From: Dolomedes plantarius | Taxonomy: Eukaryota > Arthropoda > Arachnida > Araneae > Dolomedidae | Direction of reading: 5' to 3' | Assembly: GCA_907164885.2 (NCBI GenBank) | Contig: OU015493.1 | Span: 56,797,802 to 56,861,801 of the forward strand | DNA length: 64,000 bases | Part shown: positions 22,187 through 33,797 of the stretch, piece by piece | Numbering within the stretch: position 1 is the first letter of the stretch | Layout of the letters: each line of letters begins with the position of its first letter | Notes under the pieces: generated by a model | What the model saw: the letters and a program-made list of their open reading frames with translations, nothing else | Databases searched by the model: none | Told to the model about the DNA's origin: nothing | Translations under genes and position numbers: made by a program

Positions 22187-22971
22187 TTTTTTAAACAAAT
22201 GGTCCCTGATCAATAAAAGGTTAGAAACTACTACTACAAAGTGTGTCAGTATTTATGTGGATCAGCTACAGAATGTTATGTGAACAGCGTAAGAAGTCCT
22301 CTCTGATTAAACAGTTGACCATTTGCATCCTGTTTTTTTTCGCGCGTGAATTAGTTAAGGTACTGAAGAGAAGCTTTAAACAAAACTTTTCCGAATTGAA
22401 TTTTTTTCGGATCATATTTCATTTAATATACTATTTAATATACAAGGCGTGTGTTCGTATAACTGGTACACAGACTATTCCATTTAGTTGTGTCACGCCG
22501 TAATTAAATTCTTGAGTAGGAGAACACAACGAAGGCCTATTGCATTATAACGGGTTTTCCGCTGGAATTGCAATGACAAGAGCTCTGTCTGTCTGTCACC
22601 AAGAAAGGTTTCAATTAAAATTTTGATGAATCGCTTCCGTTCGGCTTCATGTCACGTATTCATATTACTTTTCATTCGTTTGCACCTTTTTCGGCCTCGT
22701 AGAGTTAAGAATTTACACCGTGTGTGCCTGAAACGTTAATGTCATATTGATTACCTTCGAGTTATGTTTGCTAATGTTGTTTCCATTTATCTGCTTCCTC
22801 TCATTGGGAGAAAAATTGCATCATATTGATAAAATTGTGTTTTTAAAAAAATAAATGAAACCATTTTCGAAGTTTAAAATTTTTTAAGTTAGGAAATGCA
22901 TTTTTTTTCTTGTTTATTAATGTCCCTAATATCTATGGGTGGGAACACTTTTGGGAGCTCTATGTACGATG
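22187..22971. other. unassigned AT-rich sequence
   Basis: No gene or element recognised. Confidence 0.4.
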
Positions 22972-22979
22972 CTCTAGGG

Positions 22980-23218
22980 CAGTGATTCTCAACCTTTTTT
23001 TTTTTTTTCGTCATGGTACACTTTTAATAATCTAAAATTTTAGCCGCACACTATCAATAACATAACTTTAAAAGAATTTTGCTTCGATAATTTACTGATG
23101 TACCTATAATATATTTTGTGAAAATAGCATACAAAATCATATTCGCAGTGGCGGCAATTTTCAAGAATCTCGCAGCACTTTAGTGTAACCACGGCACAGT
23201 GGTTACACTAAATCACTG
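22980..23218. mobile_element. hAT MITE with 8-bp target duplication
   Basis: Starts CAGTGATTCTCAACC and ends AATCACTG, an 8-bp perfect terminal inverted repeat. CTCTAGGG flanks both sides (22972-22979 and 23219-23226). The left end is the widespread CAGTG-TTCTCAACC hAT terminus. The right end contains a 14-bp perfect hairpin (23179-23192 with 23199-23212, loop GGCACA). At 239 bp with no ORF it is non-autonomous. Confidence 0.92.
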
Positions 23219-23569
23219 CTCTAGGGTAAGCATCTGAAATATGTATCACCGACGTTGTATATAATGTCGATCACGTCATGATATCGATAGAAGTTGCGAA
23301 ACTGAGGTCTTCGAAACACCTGGTCGTACTTACGTGCCTCCAGAACGTTCTAATTATGAAAAGACATAGCAACTGAAAACCAATACCCACCCTAACTATT
23401 TTATTGATGATCTGTTAACTTTCAAAGTTTTGGAGCTACGAGAAAACTTGACTGGTGTCTTTAAGACAGTGGTGGCTCCAGTCCAGAGATTTGAGGGGGG
23501 GGGGGGGGCAACGTCAGCTCTTAGGGTTATATATATATTTATTATATATTATATATATATATACACACA

Positions 23570-24824
23570 CAGTTGGTTATCAAAATAATGGAAACACATG
23601 TCAATATTAGTGGTGTTTATGAAAGTGCTTCGTATTCCTTAAAAAAGTCTAAGGACCAGTATTTTTTATAGAATATCGTGTATACATTATTATACTCTAA
23701 GGTAGCAGTAATGAAACTATGGGCATCAGGCCCTTTGGGGGATAGCGTAAGATGTCAAACCTTGTAGACCGTGCAGAGAGGTCAAATGGTTGAAACGTGT
23801 CTAATTGGAGTATCTGTTAAAACATCCCCCATGGTTTTGGGTGTTTACCGAGCTATGATATCGGAAGTAATGACGGCATACAGAGTGCACAGACAGACAT
23901 CCTCTGTGAAACAGAATAGTGGACTAAAGGGAAAGCTGAAGGAAAGAGACTGACTGGTGTTGAAGTGGATTGTGACATCAAAAAAGAAGACAACTGCAGC
24001 CAAAGTGACTTTAGATCTCCATCTGAATCTTCAGGCTCCAGTATCAGTCATTACAGGTAAGAGAAAACTTCGCAAACAAAACATTTACGACACAGTAGTA
24101 ATTCCCAAACCACTTGTAACAGATGTGAATATAAAACGTCCTCTACAGTGGTGCCATGAGAACAAATCTTGGTCGGGTGATACGTCGAAATATGACATTT
24201 AGTTAGTCGAATCATTGTTCACTTTGTCCCCCGCAACAGGAGGTGCGTATGTCGGAAGAACACCTACACAAGCGTATGAGCATGCTTGTCTCATGCCAGC
24301 TGTCAACATGGAGGGAAATTTCTGAGGGTTTCGGCGGCCATCGCGTGGTTTTCAAAAGTGATCTACTGTAACCCTGAAAGGGATATTGAACTTATAGCCG
24401 ACCAGATCCATCCAATGGTGCAAAAATTGTTTCCTGCAGGAGATGACGTTCTCCACGATGATAATGCTCCTATCCATACGGCTAGACGTGTCAGGTCGTG
24501 GTTTGAGGAACATATATGTTCCAAGACCAAGTCAAACATCTTATCTGGCCCGCACAGTCCCTAAACCTCAATATCATCGAACTGCTGTGGTCTGTTTTAA
24601 AGAATAGTGTCAGGAATCGATATTCACCAACAGCATCTCTACAGGAGCATTGACGATTTATCCATAAAGAATGGTATAATATTCCCTGAACCACTATTCA
24701 TGACTTGCATGTTCAATTCCTCAAGGAATTCAGGTGGCATTAAATGCCATAGATGGTCTTATGCCACATTATTAAAAAATTTCATGTTATTCCTAAATGT
24801 TTCCATTATTTTGATAACCACCTC
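23570..24824 (+). mobile_element. degenerate Tc1-type element
   Basis: Inverted ends share TTATCAAAATAATGGAAAC (left 23578-23596; complement at right 24798-24816). The right end runs into (CT)n-(TA)n, so the TA duplication is no longer visible. Inside is a multiply broken transposase. A minus-strand fragment of the same family lies at 26919-27064. Confidence 0.88.
23771..24640 (+). pseudogene. Tc1-type transposase, multiply disrupted
   Basis: Colinear pieces in order: an HTH-like segment (23771-23953), the second DNA-binding part and linker including KPLVTDVN and RPLQWCHE (23957-24202), and the catalytic part with DDNAPIHTARR (second Asp, around 24456-24490) and LNIIELLW (third, Glu) near 24566-24590. 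Several stops and frame changes separate them, and the first catalytic Asp region (normally WSDES) is unrecognisable. It is homologous to the better-preserved transposase at 27315-28346, which has KPLVTASN and DDNVPIHTA at the same places. Not functional. Confidence 0.85.
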
Positions 24825-24839
24825 TCTCTCTCTCTCTCT

Positions 24840-24893
<54 letters not shown>
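24822..24893. repeat. (CT)n-(TA)n microsatellite
   Basis: About 20 bp CT then 50 bp TA, directly at the right end of the Tc1 element. Confidence 0.95.
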
Positions 24894-24897
<4 letters not shown>

Positions 24898-24959
24898 ATC
24901 CTCTCATTTTAAATTTAAACTCATCGAGTATTAGGCAACTCACTTTAGTATTGGGTTTA

Positions 24960-25179
24960 GGGCCGTGGCGGCCTTGTGGTACAACGCTCTGGTTTTCGGT
25001 GCTGAGGGTGCTCGGATCGAATCCTGGCGAAGCGCCACTAAAATGCCTCCGTTTGTGTCGTCCCTCCATAGGGGGCAATGCTGGTCCGCCTATATGGCGT
25101 CCCCATAATAAAATGCTCAGCAAAACTGCGGTGAATTGTAGGCCAATGTCTTCGCGACAAATGCCTCCGCGTTTATATA

Positions 25180-25221
<42 letters not shown>

Positions 25222-25301
25222 TAGTAGTAGTAGGCCAATGTCTTCGCGACAAATGCCTCCGCGTTTAAAAAAAAAAAAAAGAAAAAAAAAAAAAAAAAAA
25301 G
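24960..25301 (+). mobile_element. SINE family A with 14-bp target duplication and duplicated tail
   Basis: Head with GTGGTACAACGCTCTGG (box A-like) and GGATCGAATCC (box B). The flanking 14-bp duplication TAGTATTGGGTTTA lies at 24946-24959 and 25302-25315. The 3' end is doubled: AGGCCAATGTCTTCGCGAC through CCTCCGCGTTT occurs twice (about 25141 and 25231), each followed by a long A run. It lies inside the hAT element at 23467. Confidence 0.9.
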
Positions 25302-25423
25302 TAGTATTGGGTTTAAGATTATATAATTTTAGGTTATATAAAAAAAAAATTCACCGGGCATTTTTTGGAGAGAGCAATTGCCCCCTACTGACCCCCCCCT
25401 TTGGAGCCGCCTTTGCTTTAAGA

Positions 25424-26804
25424 CAAAGTGTAATTAAGGGATATCTTAATAGGGAGTATGGGAGGAACTCAATATTTTTCGAATTTGCATTCTTTCAGGA
25501 ATTTCTACATTGACTCCATTTTTTCGCTTGAGAGTAGATTTAGAGCCATATTCAGTGCAAATAAAATGCTTATTTTAATGGAGAACATTTTTGTTTTGAC
25601 TTCCGTTCGTTACAAATATGTATTCCTTATGGTATGGGTGCACAGAAAAAAAGGAGAATTTAGAAATGAAGTAAAATGAACGGTCAATTTTCCTCCACAG
25701 CACGAGAGAGATATTAAATTTCTACTACGATTCGCCATTTTTCATGGTTTATTCTTCTCGCATGCATCATTTCTAACACGTTTTCGTCTTTCGTATGACA
25801 ATGCTCGGAGTTATCTATAAAGCTTAGAAGAAAAATGTTAATGTACCACCCAAACCGAAAAGAAATCTTCGGCGTGATAAACACATCTATAAATCAAAAC
25901 CATTCGGGGGACCAAAAGAAAAAAAAGAAAGAAAGAAAAATATGGCGGATAAAAATCGACCAGCAGTCATAGTTCCCTTCCCCGGTCTGCTCTCCTTTTG
26001 ATATAAGAAAACGAAACAACCACTGTCCGAATTGAAGTCGATACTTTATCACAGCCTTTTATTCTACATTTCAAAAAAATTAAGGAAGAAAAATACCCTC
26101 ACGTGTATTTAAAAAATATGAAAAGATAAATAAGAAAAAATCAGTAAAAAAAAATAATAAATAAAATAAATAAATAAAAATCCCAGTGAACCAGATGACA
26201 GTTAGGCACCGGCAATCATGAAGGATGAAAAAAAAAAAAGTCCCTAATCCCTTTAAAGATTGTGTTAAAAGCCTCACGTCCAGTGCCGTGTTTCTGAAGA
26301 AAAGCAGAAGGTAATAGAGGTGGTTTGTGTCCCTTAATGATTAAAGGTTCGTTTGACAGGAGCGTGCCATTTATATCGCAGTGTTGCCTTTTGTTTGAGG
26401 ATGAGTGATAAATTGATGCCCCGGCTTTTGATGCTTTCACGAGATAATCCGCAGGTGACTCGGCTACCACGGGTGACGGAAATTTAGGATTTTTCCCCTT
26501 GTGTTTGTCTGAATATAATGTTGCAAACGCCGTCTGCTTTTTTTTATTTCTTCTCCTTTTCCAGTTGCAGTTTTAGGGTGAGGGACCCGAGTAGGGATTA
26601 TTGGTAATTTTCCCTCTCTCGATCATTAATAATTGTTGATTCGTAACCGAGTGGCTGACATTGCTGAAAAAAAAGGTCAAAAATGTGTCTGACACGCCTA
26701 TAGAGGCGGATCATGGAAATGGAGAATACCTGTATCTACATGCTCCGTGTTTTTGGCAGGTATTTCTTCTTATTTTTTTTTTTTTTACTTGCTTTTATTA
26801 ATAT
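25424..26804. other. unassigned AT-rich sequence
   Basis: No gene or element recognised. Many A and T homopolymers. Confidence 0.4.
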
Positions 26805-26937
26805 TTCGGTTACGGAAACAGCAAACCTTTTGGGGTTTGCAAGGAGTACGGTATCAGCCGTTTTGACAGATTACACGAAAGAGGGTTCTCCCCAAAAGCA
26901 CGATGCCCTTAGCATCATTACTGCTACCTCACAGTAG
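26805..26937 (+). pseudogene. Tc1 transposase helix-turn-helix fragment
   Basis: About 80 bp (26805-26887) is nearly identical to the HTH-coding DNA of the transposase at 27315 (ETANLLGFARSTVSAV). The frame then leaves homology and stops at 26937. It is an isolated fragment with no catalytic region. Confidence 0.75.
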
Positions 26938-27064
26938 AAAAATACATACACTATATTATATAAAAAAAATACCAGTGGCCAGACTTGTTTTATAAGGAAT
27001 ACGAAGCCCATTCATAAACAGCACTAATATTGATAGGTGTTTCCATAATTTTGATAACCACCTG
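26919..27064 (-). mobile_element. Tc1 end fragment, inverted
   Basis: The complement matches the left end of the Tc1 element at 23570, including TTATCAAAATTATGGAAAC and the following AATATTAGTG region. It abuts the plus-strand HTH fragment at 26805-26918, so the two are a rearranged junction of different Tc1 pieces. Confidence 0.75.

Positions 27065-27066
<2 letters not shown>

Positions 27067-27104
<38 letters not shown>
27067..27104. repeat. (TA)n microsatellite
   Basis: TA array just left of the Tc1 element at 27131, followed by a GT run. Confidence 0.95.
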
Positions 27105-27117
<13 letters not shown>

Positions 27118-27130
27118 ATTTATATATATA

Positions 27131-28394
27131 CAGATGGAGTACAAAATAATTCGAACACTTCTGAAAAAGTATGACGTATTTCACACCTGCAGTACAGCCG
27201 CGCCACCTGCAACAGAAGTCTGCCACCTAGTGAGCGTGAGGAAGGTTCCTAAGAGGAAGGTATCAGTCTCTCAACAGCAGTCACCTACGTTGCATGCTTC
27301 TGTGATAAGTTCAAATGTCAGACCTGTCAGAGTTCCAAAGAGGAATGATAGTTGGAGCGCGTTTAAGTGGAGCATCGGTTACGGAAACAGCAAACCTTTT
27401 GGGGTTTGCAAGGAGTACGGTATCAGCCGTTATGACAGCGTACACGAAAGAGGGTAAGACGACGTCTTCAAAGCACAACAGTGGCCGAAAGTCCAAGCTT
27501 GCTGATAGGGATAGACGGGTCTTGAAGCGCATAATAGCCCGAAAGCACAAGCAATCGTTATCCGAGATAACATCTGAAATGAAATGTCATCTCCAGGACC
27601 CCGTTTCAACAAAAACTGTCAAAAGGGAACTTCATGCTGCGAACATTTATGGCAGAGTCTCAATTCGTAAACCCTTGGTGACAGCATCTAATGCTTTCAA
27701 GCGACGCCAATGGTGCAGAGATCACAAAGGCTGGTCCCCACAGCAGTGGCAACAGGTAATATGGTCAGATGAATCGTAATTCACCCTATTTCAGACGACC
27801 GGACGCGTTTATGTCTGGAGAACGCCCAAAGAAGCGTTTCATCCTGAATGCCTCTTGCCGACTGTGAAGCATGAGGGTGGCTCCATTAAGGTATGGGATG
27901 CGATATCTTGGCGCGGTCTTAGGCCACTTGTTATTCCGCATGGGAGGATCAAATCCAATCACTATCTAAGCGTTCTAGGGGATCATGTCCATCCTTTTGT
28001 CCAGACTGTATTCCCTGGAGAGCGACCGCTTTTTCAAGACGACAACGTCCCTATCCACACTGCTAAGTGTGTTCAAGAATGGTTCGAAGAGCATGACGAT
28101 GCAGTTGAACATCTCGCCTGGCCCCCTCAGTCTCCGGACTTGAATATTATTGAACATTTATGGCAATATTTGGAGTCCAAACTTTGTTCCCGATTTCTAC
28201 CTCCATCCGGACTTTCGGAATTAGAGACCGCTTTGCAGGAGGAATGGCTTAATATTCCTTTAAATATTGTGCATGACCTTTATGCATCTATCCCACGTCG
28301 CATTAAATCTGTACTTCAGTCAAAGGGTGGTCCAACCCCCTATTAATAAAGATTTTCCATTATTTCACAGGTGTTCGTATTATTTTGTCCACCA

Positions 28395-28398
<4 letters not shown>
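27131..28398 (+). mobile_element. near-intact Tc1/mariner-superfamily element
   Basis: Ends CAGATGGAGTACAAAATAAT (left) and the complement of ACAAAATAATACGAACAC (right) pair over about 28 bp with four mismatches. TA flanks both sides, and the right one begins a (TA)n array. The 1268-bp length is normal for Tc1. The single-frame transposase has one stop codon. Confidence 0.95.
27315..28346 (+). pseudogene. Tc1-type transposase with one in-frame stop
   Basis: From ATG 27315 one frame runs 343 codons to TAA at 28344-28346, broken only by TAA at 27777-27779 (codon 155). Domains in order: N-terminal HTH (residues 5-50, VTETANLLGFARSTV), second DNA-binding part with the basic linker SGRKSKLADRD, and the DDE catalytic domain. 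Catalytic residues are seen as IWSDES (first Asp, just before the stop), FQDDNVPIHTA (second Asp) and SPDLNIIEHLW (Glu). I count 36 residues between the Asp before NVPIH and the Glu, a DD36E spacing, rather than the usual 34 of Tc1. The relative at 23771 has decayed much further. The element moves by cut-and-paste at TA. This copy is inactive unless the stop is read through, but it is recent. Confidence 0.92.

Positions 28399-28454
<56 letters not shown>
28399..28454. repeat. (TA)n microsatellite
   Basis: 56 bp of TA starting with the target TA of the Tc1 element. Confidence 0.97.
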
Positions 28455-28457
<3 letters not shown>

Positions 28458-29133
28458 ACATTTAGTATTTATTTCTCTCTTTCTCTATATCCTCTTTTTT
28501 TTTTTTTTTTGAAGCACATTCAGTATTTTACCATGCGATTCTTGACCGTTTCGTTTGTAACTGTGCCAGTAATGACTCCTAGATGACAAACATTAAAGTG
28601 ATATTCATTCTGAGGTCTCTTGATTGAACAACTGTTACCTCCGACGCTTCCGTAGAGCTGATAGGAGAATGCAAGGCAAAGGGAAATAATATCGTGGGAA
28701 ATTTTTGTGATTCATCCTGGATTATTGAGACTGTGACATTATAGTTTTATGCAGTAGCGTATAATGGAAGGGCTGTTCTAATTTTTAGGGCGGCTTGTGT
28801 ACTTTGTCATTGTCACTGAAGATGGCGAGTCGTAACTGTTGGGGGTCGACGGTTCAAATACTAATTAGTATGTAACATTTGTAGCTATCGCTAAAAGAAT
28901 CAATTGTGAGGGATAGATAAAAAAAATATATCAAATATGCTTTTTATTCCTTTCATTCATAAATTATGAGCGATACCAGTGATCACGTGAGTAGATGACG
29001 TAATCAAAGTTTTTGTAATTTTCCTCTGTTTTGAAATTAGCGAATCGGTGTTACGAGGTATTAAGCTGAGTAGGAAGGATAGGACTTTATATACGCAATA
29101 TAAGGTTATAAGACTTAGTACTTTTATGAGAGA
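28455..29133. other. unassigned sequence
   Basis: No gene or element recognised. Confidence 0.4.
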
Positions 29134-29795
29134 CTAGCTGAATACCCGTGCTTCGCTACGGAGTACATTCAAATTAAATATAACGGTCAATATATGCAAT
29201 TAATAGAAAAAAAATCGTAACGGATATTTTATAGACAAAATAATATAGAAGAAAATGTTCAAATTAAATACAACGGTCAATGTATACAATTAATTTGTAT
29301 GTTTAATATCCATAAAACATACTAATTTGAATTAAATTCTTAAAAAACTTCCATCTTAATTAGTCTAGTGGTTAAATTTTATCTTTTACCGTATTTCAAT
29401 ATTTTTTTGTGAATTTATTTCGTTGTTATGCACGCGACGCAAAATTAATTTGAAGTATCACAAAAAGAAAAGAAACCACGTGATCAGCATTTAATACATT
29501 AAATTCTAAAAATTAATCTTTAAAAATTCACCAAATTTTCATTTTAAAGGAATTTTTATGATCTTTCTCGTGATATAAATTTTATAACCCTCAAATTATT
29601 ATTTGAAATGCAAACTTAAAAAAGTTACAAAAACAGCTTAAAAATTTAATCTTATAAAATCTAAGAAGAATTTTTCAAAAATCTTTCTTAGTGCACCCCT
29701 AGAAGAATCGCCATGCAAAATTTCAGCCCTTTAGATGCTGCGGTTTGGTCTGTGCGTTATCTATCAGTCAGTTACGGAACTGTTTTATATATCGA
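29134..29795 (-). mobile_element. Helitron-like non-autonomous element, copy 1
   Basis: On the minus strand it begins TC at 29795 after an A. The beginning reads TCGATATATAAAACAG, followed by GTAACTGACTGATAG. It ends in the hairpin CCGTAGCGAAGCACGG (29161-29146) eight bases before a terminal CTAG, followed by T. This A/TC...hairpin-CTRR/T layout is that of Helitrons. The interior is AT-rich without ORFs. Its homologue lies inverted at 33798-34615. Confidence 0.6.
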
Positions 29796-31656
29796 TATTT
29801 AGATTCGTGATATATATATAAACATTATCAGAAGAGTCTTAAATTTATTTACAGCTAGAAATTCTAGAATAAGGTGCACTATAAAACTATAAAGGTCCTT
29901 CTCTATGGCATAAAGTTATTAATGACTTTCGAAAATGATAATTTTTAATGGTAATAACCTTTTACTACTTTGAATATTTTTGTTCATTGCTTTTTTACCT
30001 TATAACAGCCCTTTGTGACATCTCAAAGACAGGTATAATTTTTCAAATGTCAACAGGCTGAGTGTGGGATGCTAATACGCAGCCAATTTTGATTGGAAAT
30101 CAAACGTATTTTGAATCACTTTTTAGATCCTTAGAAATCCTTATTTTTGATATCCAAAAATGAGTACGAACCCTGTATATAGACACCACGACTCATTATA
30201 ACAACGACTTTTATAAAATGACTCATATTACAAATGACTGTATAAGGATTTTTTGCGTAAGAAATGTTAAAAAAAAAGCTGTTTTCAGGAGTTACGAAAA
30301 TTTTATTAATGAAATTTTAATCTAATTTAAACTTTATTCATGAAACTTTGAAGTGTAAATTGATAACTTTTTACAGGGTAATTTTTTCTTGAGGGAAATT
30401 ATATTTAATATTTTGTTTTAAATAAATAATCCTGCAAAAAAAGGAACGCTGAATAAAATTTCATTCATTATTTGGAAGGAATTATAGATGTGTCCTTCAA
30501 AAGCTAGCTAGCAAATCGAGAAAAAATTCTATTCCGCTTATAATACAAGTGTATAGCAAGGCGTGCATAGAGAAGCATAAAAATATGTCTGGTTTCCCAA
30601 TCATCATAGAAACGTGCGGTTAACGATATTTGATTCTAGGTTTTAAGCCAAGAAATACAAAATTTGCTTTTCTAAGAATTTTATGTCCGAGACCTGTATA
30701 AAAAAATTACCCTTTTATCGGAGATTTCTGAAAAATCTTCTTTTACAATTTTTCAATGTACAATATATTTATGAAAAAAGGCTAGATCTTTTATGTTATA
30801 TTAATATGGGTGCGTAATATATAATAATTTATATGACATTTATTTTGAATGAAATAGTCATTTATTGCTATTGTTGAATTATGAAAGGGTGAATTTTCAA
30901 GGAATTTCACGAAAGGGAAGAATTTTCATAGCAGTATCATAAATTGAGTAATTCTACATAGCAGCAAAGTTCGTGAACTTAAACTATACTGCTATGTCGT
31001 ATTTACACAGCAGTATCATTAAAGTTCACGAACTTTAAGGTCATAATTCATAATGCAATTTTTGCGAATATAATTCATGTTCACTGTGGCTTTGAGCACA
31101 TATCATTCGTAAATTTTGAATAATCCTTGTTGTGTGGGTTCATGGAAACCTCCATAGATACAATACAAATACAGAGCGCAAACTATACTCAGTTAGCTTT
31201 AATTTTGATAATCCTTTTTCGTTTAGGGGAATACAATATGCTGACACCTTACATATTATGCGAAAGCTCCCACCATTTTGTTTCAATTTTTGACTCGGGC
31301 GACGATGATTTAAAATGAGGTCACTTCCTCGTGGCGCGTAGCGCCCTCTACTCATTAGTGAAGATAGTTGCTGAGGAAAAAAGGGTTGGTTACACTTTTA
31401 AATTACTGACAACAAATATGAAAGACTAAGTGCAACGTTGTAACAAATTTCCTTTCCGTCCAAGTTAAGAATGATATGACTCATCGAAAACTGCGCGAAC
31501 GAACATAAACAGTGGCGTAATCGTCCGTAATCGACCGACTCCAGACCGATTTTGAATTTGTAAACTTTCATTGCAACGGACAGTTGACATTGTGCTCTGG
31601 AAGAAACAATTTGTATCACTCTTGCTACGGATATAATTTTTAATCTGGAATTTTTG
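29796..31656. other. unassigned AT-rich sequence
   Basis: No gene recognised. Around 30900-31060 a small cluster of direct and inverted words (CATAGCAGTATCAT, AAAGTTCACGAACTTT) is visible. The last part is probably the upstream region of the hAT transposase gene, but no left hAT terminus is found. Confidence 0.4.
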
Positions 31657-31768
31657 GTAAGTTAACTATAATTTGTTTCATAGTATGTAACACGTGTTGT
31701 TATTGTTTAAATAACACAAAACTTGTATTTTCTAAATTTCTTTATTTATTTCTAGTTCTTTTAAAAAT

Positions 31769-33595
31769 ATGACGACAGAGAACGAAAATAAAAAAAGAAA
31801 ATAGACGTTTTAATAATGAGTGGGAGGAGAATTTCTTTTTTATTGACAATAACGGAAAAGCATTATGTGTTATTTGTAATTCTACGGTCAAAAATTATAA
31901 AGCTAGTAATTTACGTCGACATTATGAAACCAATCATCCTCAGTTTTGTAATCAGTATCCACCAAATTCCAAATTAAGATCAAATAAACTTGCTTCTTTA
32001 AAATCAAATTTAAATAAACAACAGTCAATTTTGATGACCTTTAGCAATCAAGCTAATAATGTGGCTGAAGCCAGTTTTGTTATTGCCTGGAATATTGCTC
32101 GTGCAAAACGCCCGTATGGAGAGGGAGAGTTTATTTAAAAAAAACTTGGAAGATGTACTTAAAGTTTTAGATCCAAATAATGCAGCATTGCACAAAGTTG
32201 TTTCGCAAATTCCCATCTCGAGACACACAACCGAACTTCGCATAACTGCAATTAATACATCTCTTGAATATAATTTAAAAAATGATTTGAAGAACTGTAT
32301 TGCATTCAGCTTAGCCCTTGACGAATCGACAGATATCACAGATCTTCCGCAATTGGCAGTTTTCATACGTTTTGTTTCACCTGACTTCGTTGTTAAAGAA
32401 GAATTATTAGATTTAGTAGCACTTCAAGAGTCAACCCGCGGTGTCGATATTAAAAATGCATTAGATTCCATAATGAAAACTTTTGATGTGCCTCTTAATA
32501 AACTTGTAAGCATTGCTACTGATGGAGCTCCGGCAATGCTGGGTAAAAAAATCGGTCTTATTGGGCTTTTAAGAGATGATTCTCAAATTCCACAATTCAT
32601 ACCGATTCACTGCATAATTCACCGAGAACATCTCGTTACAAAATATTTAAAATATCCTGATGTTATGAAAACAGTGTTACACATTGTAAATTACATTCGC
32701 ACCAATGCAAAAAATCATCGACAATTCAAAAATTTCCTTGAAGAATTAAAGGACGAAGAACTTCCAAATGACATCAATTTCTTTTGCATTGTTAGATGGT
32801 TATCTAGCTACAACGTATTAAATAGATTTGTAGATTTGTTTGATCCTATAACTGCATTTCTAAAAGAAAAGGAAATAACCTATTTAGAATTAGACGATGA
32901 CGAGTGGTTACAAGACAATGTTTTTGACTGATGTCATGGAACATTTGCAAACACTGAATTTACAATTGCAGGGGAAAGATAAAATAATATCTGACCTCTC
33001 GCAGTGTATATTTAGTTTTCAAACTAAATTACAACTTTTTCAAAAGGACATTAAAAATGAAACATTTTGTCATTTTCCTCGAATTAAAAAAATTTGTTCC
33101 AATTTTAAACAAGAAAAACTCAACGAGTATATAAAAAAGCTAAAAGGAATATTGACGGAATTCCAAAATAGATTTCAAGACTTGAAATATTTTAAATCGT
33201 CTCTTGATTTTTTTCTGAATCCATTTGAAATTAACATAATTCAAGGTGAGTTTTCCATTTCCAATATAATTATGACCCAAAAAGAATCTGGAGAATTAGA
33301 ATTAATAGAGATGCAAGAAGATCAAGCTCTACAATTAAAATATAAGTCGACGCCGATTAATGAATTTTGGAAATTTTTATCAGAATCGAAGTATCCTGAA
33401 TTAAAAAAGGCTGCTTGTCGAATTATTTCAATATTCGGAACAACGTACTTATGTGAATCATTTTATTCCACTTTAAAATTCGTGAAATCCAAACACCGAT
33501 CAGTATTAACTAACCAGCATCTCAAAGAATTACTGAGAAGTACTGTCACCAATTATTCACCAAATTGTAAAGAATTATCAAGAGAATTAAAATAA
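31769..33595 (+). pseudogene. hAT transposase (ZBED / GTF2IRD2-like), frameshifted
   Basis: The ATG at 31769 is followed by an N-terminal BED zinc finger (CVICNSTVKNYKASNLRRH), a hAT core with LALDESTDITDLPQLAVF (32315-32360), IATDGAPAMLGK, HCIIHREHL and RWLSSYNVLNRF, and a C-terminal dimerisation region ending at the stop at 33595 (TYLCESFYSTLKFVKS). At least three one-base frame changes break it: near 31795, near 32138 (an A run) and near 32925 (a T run). Otherwise the protein is almost full length. GTGF2IRD2/ZBED-like transposases of this group are hAT relatives known in many animals. A likely 99-bp 5' UTR intron (donor GGTAAGT, 31657; acceptor TTTCTAG, 31755) precedes the ATG. The right hAT terminus follows at 33770-33796. 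Confidence 0.88.
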
Positions 33596-33769
33596 ATGTG
33601 TTTAATTTTTAATATTTAAATTCAATACACATATTTTGTACTTTTATTTATATGTTTTCAATAAATATAATTTCTGTAAAAAAATTTTTTTAATACCTTT
33701 TTTGCATACCTTTTAAATACGTATTTCATTGCGGCTCGCGAAAAATTTCAAATTTTGAAAAATGACTCG

Positions 33770-33796
33770 GACTATCAAGGAGCTTGGCCACCCCTG
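33770..33796 (-). repeat. right terminus of the hAT element
   Basis: The complement reads CAGGGGTGGCCAAGCTCC, a typical hAT end. I could not find its partner upstream of 31657, so the element is probably truncated or rearranged on the left. Confidence 0.7.
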
Positions 33797-33797
33797 A

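Larger units (their letters stand above)
23467..25415. mobile_element. hAT non-autonomous element holding nested Tc1 and SINE
   Basis: Starts CAGTGGTGGCTCCAG, ends TTGGAGCCGCCTTTG, and is flanked by the 8-bp duplication CTTTAAGA (23459-23466 and 25416-25423). Removing the Tc1 (about 23570-24824) and the SINE with its duplication (24960-25315) leaves roughly 340 bp, so the host was a MITE-sized hAT. The order is therefore hAT first, then Tc1 and SINE. Confidence 0.9.
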
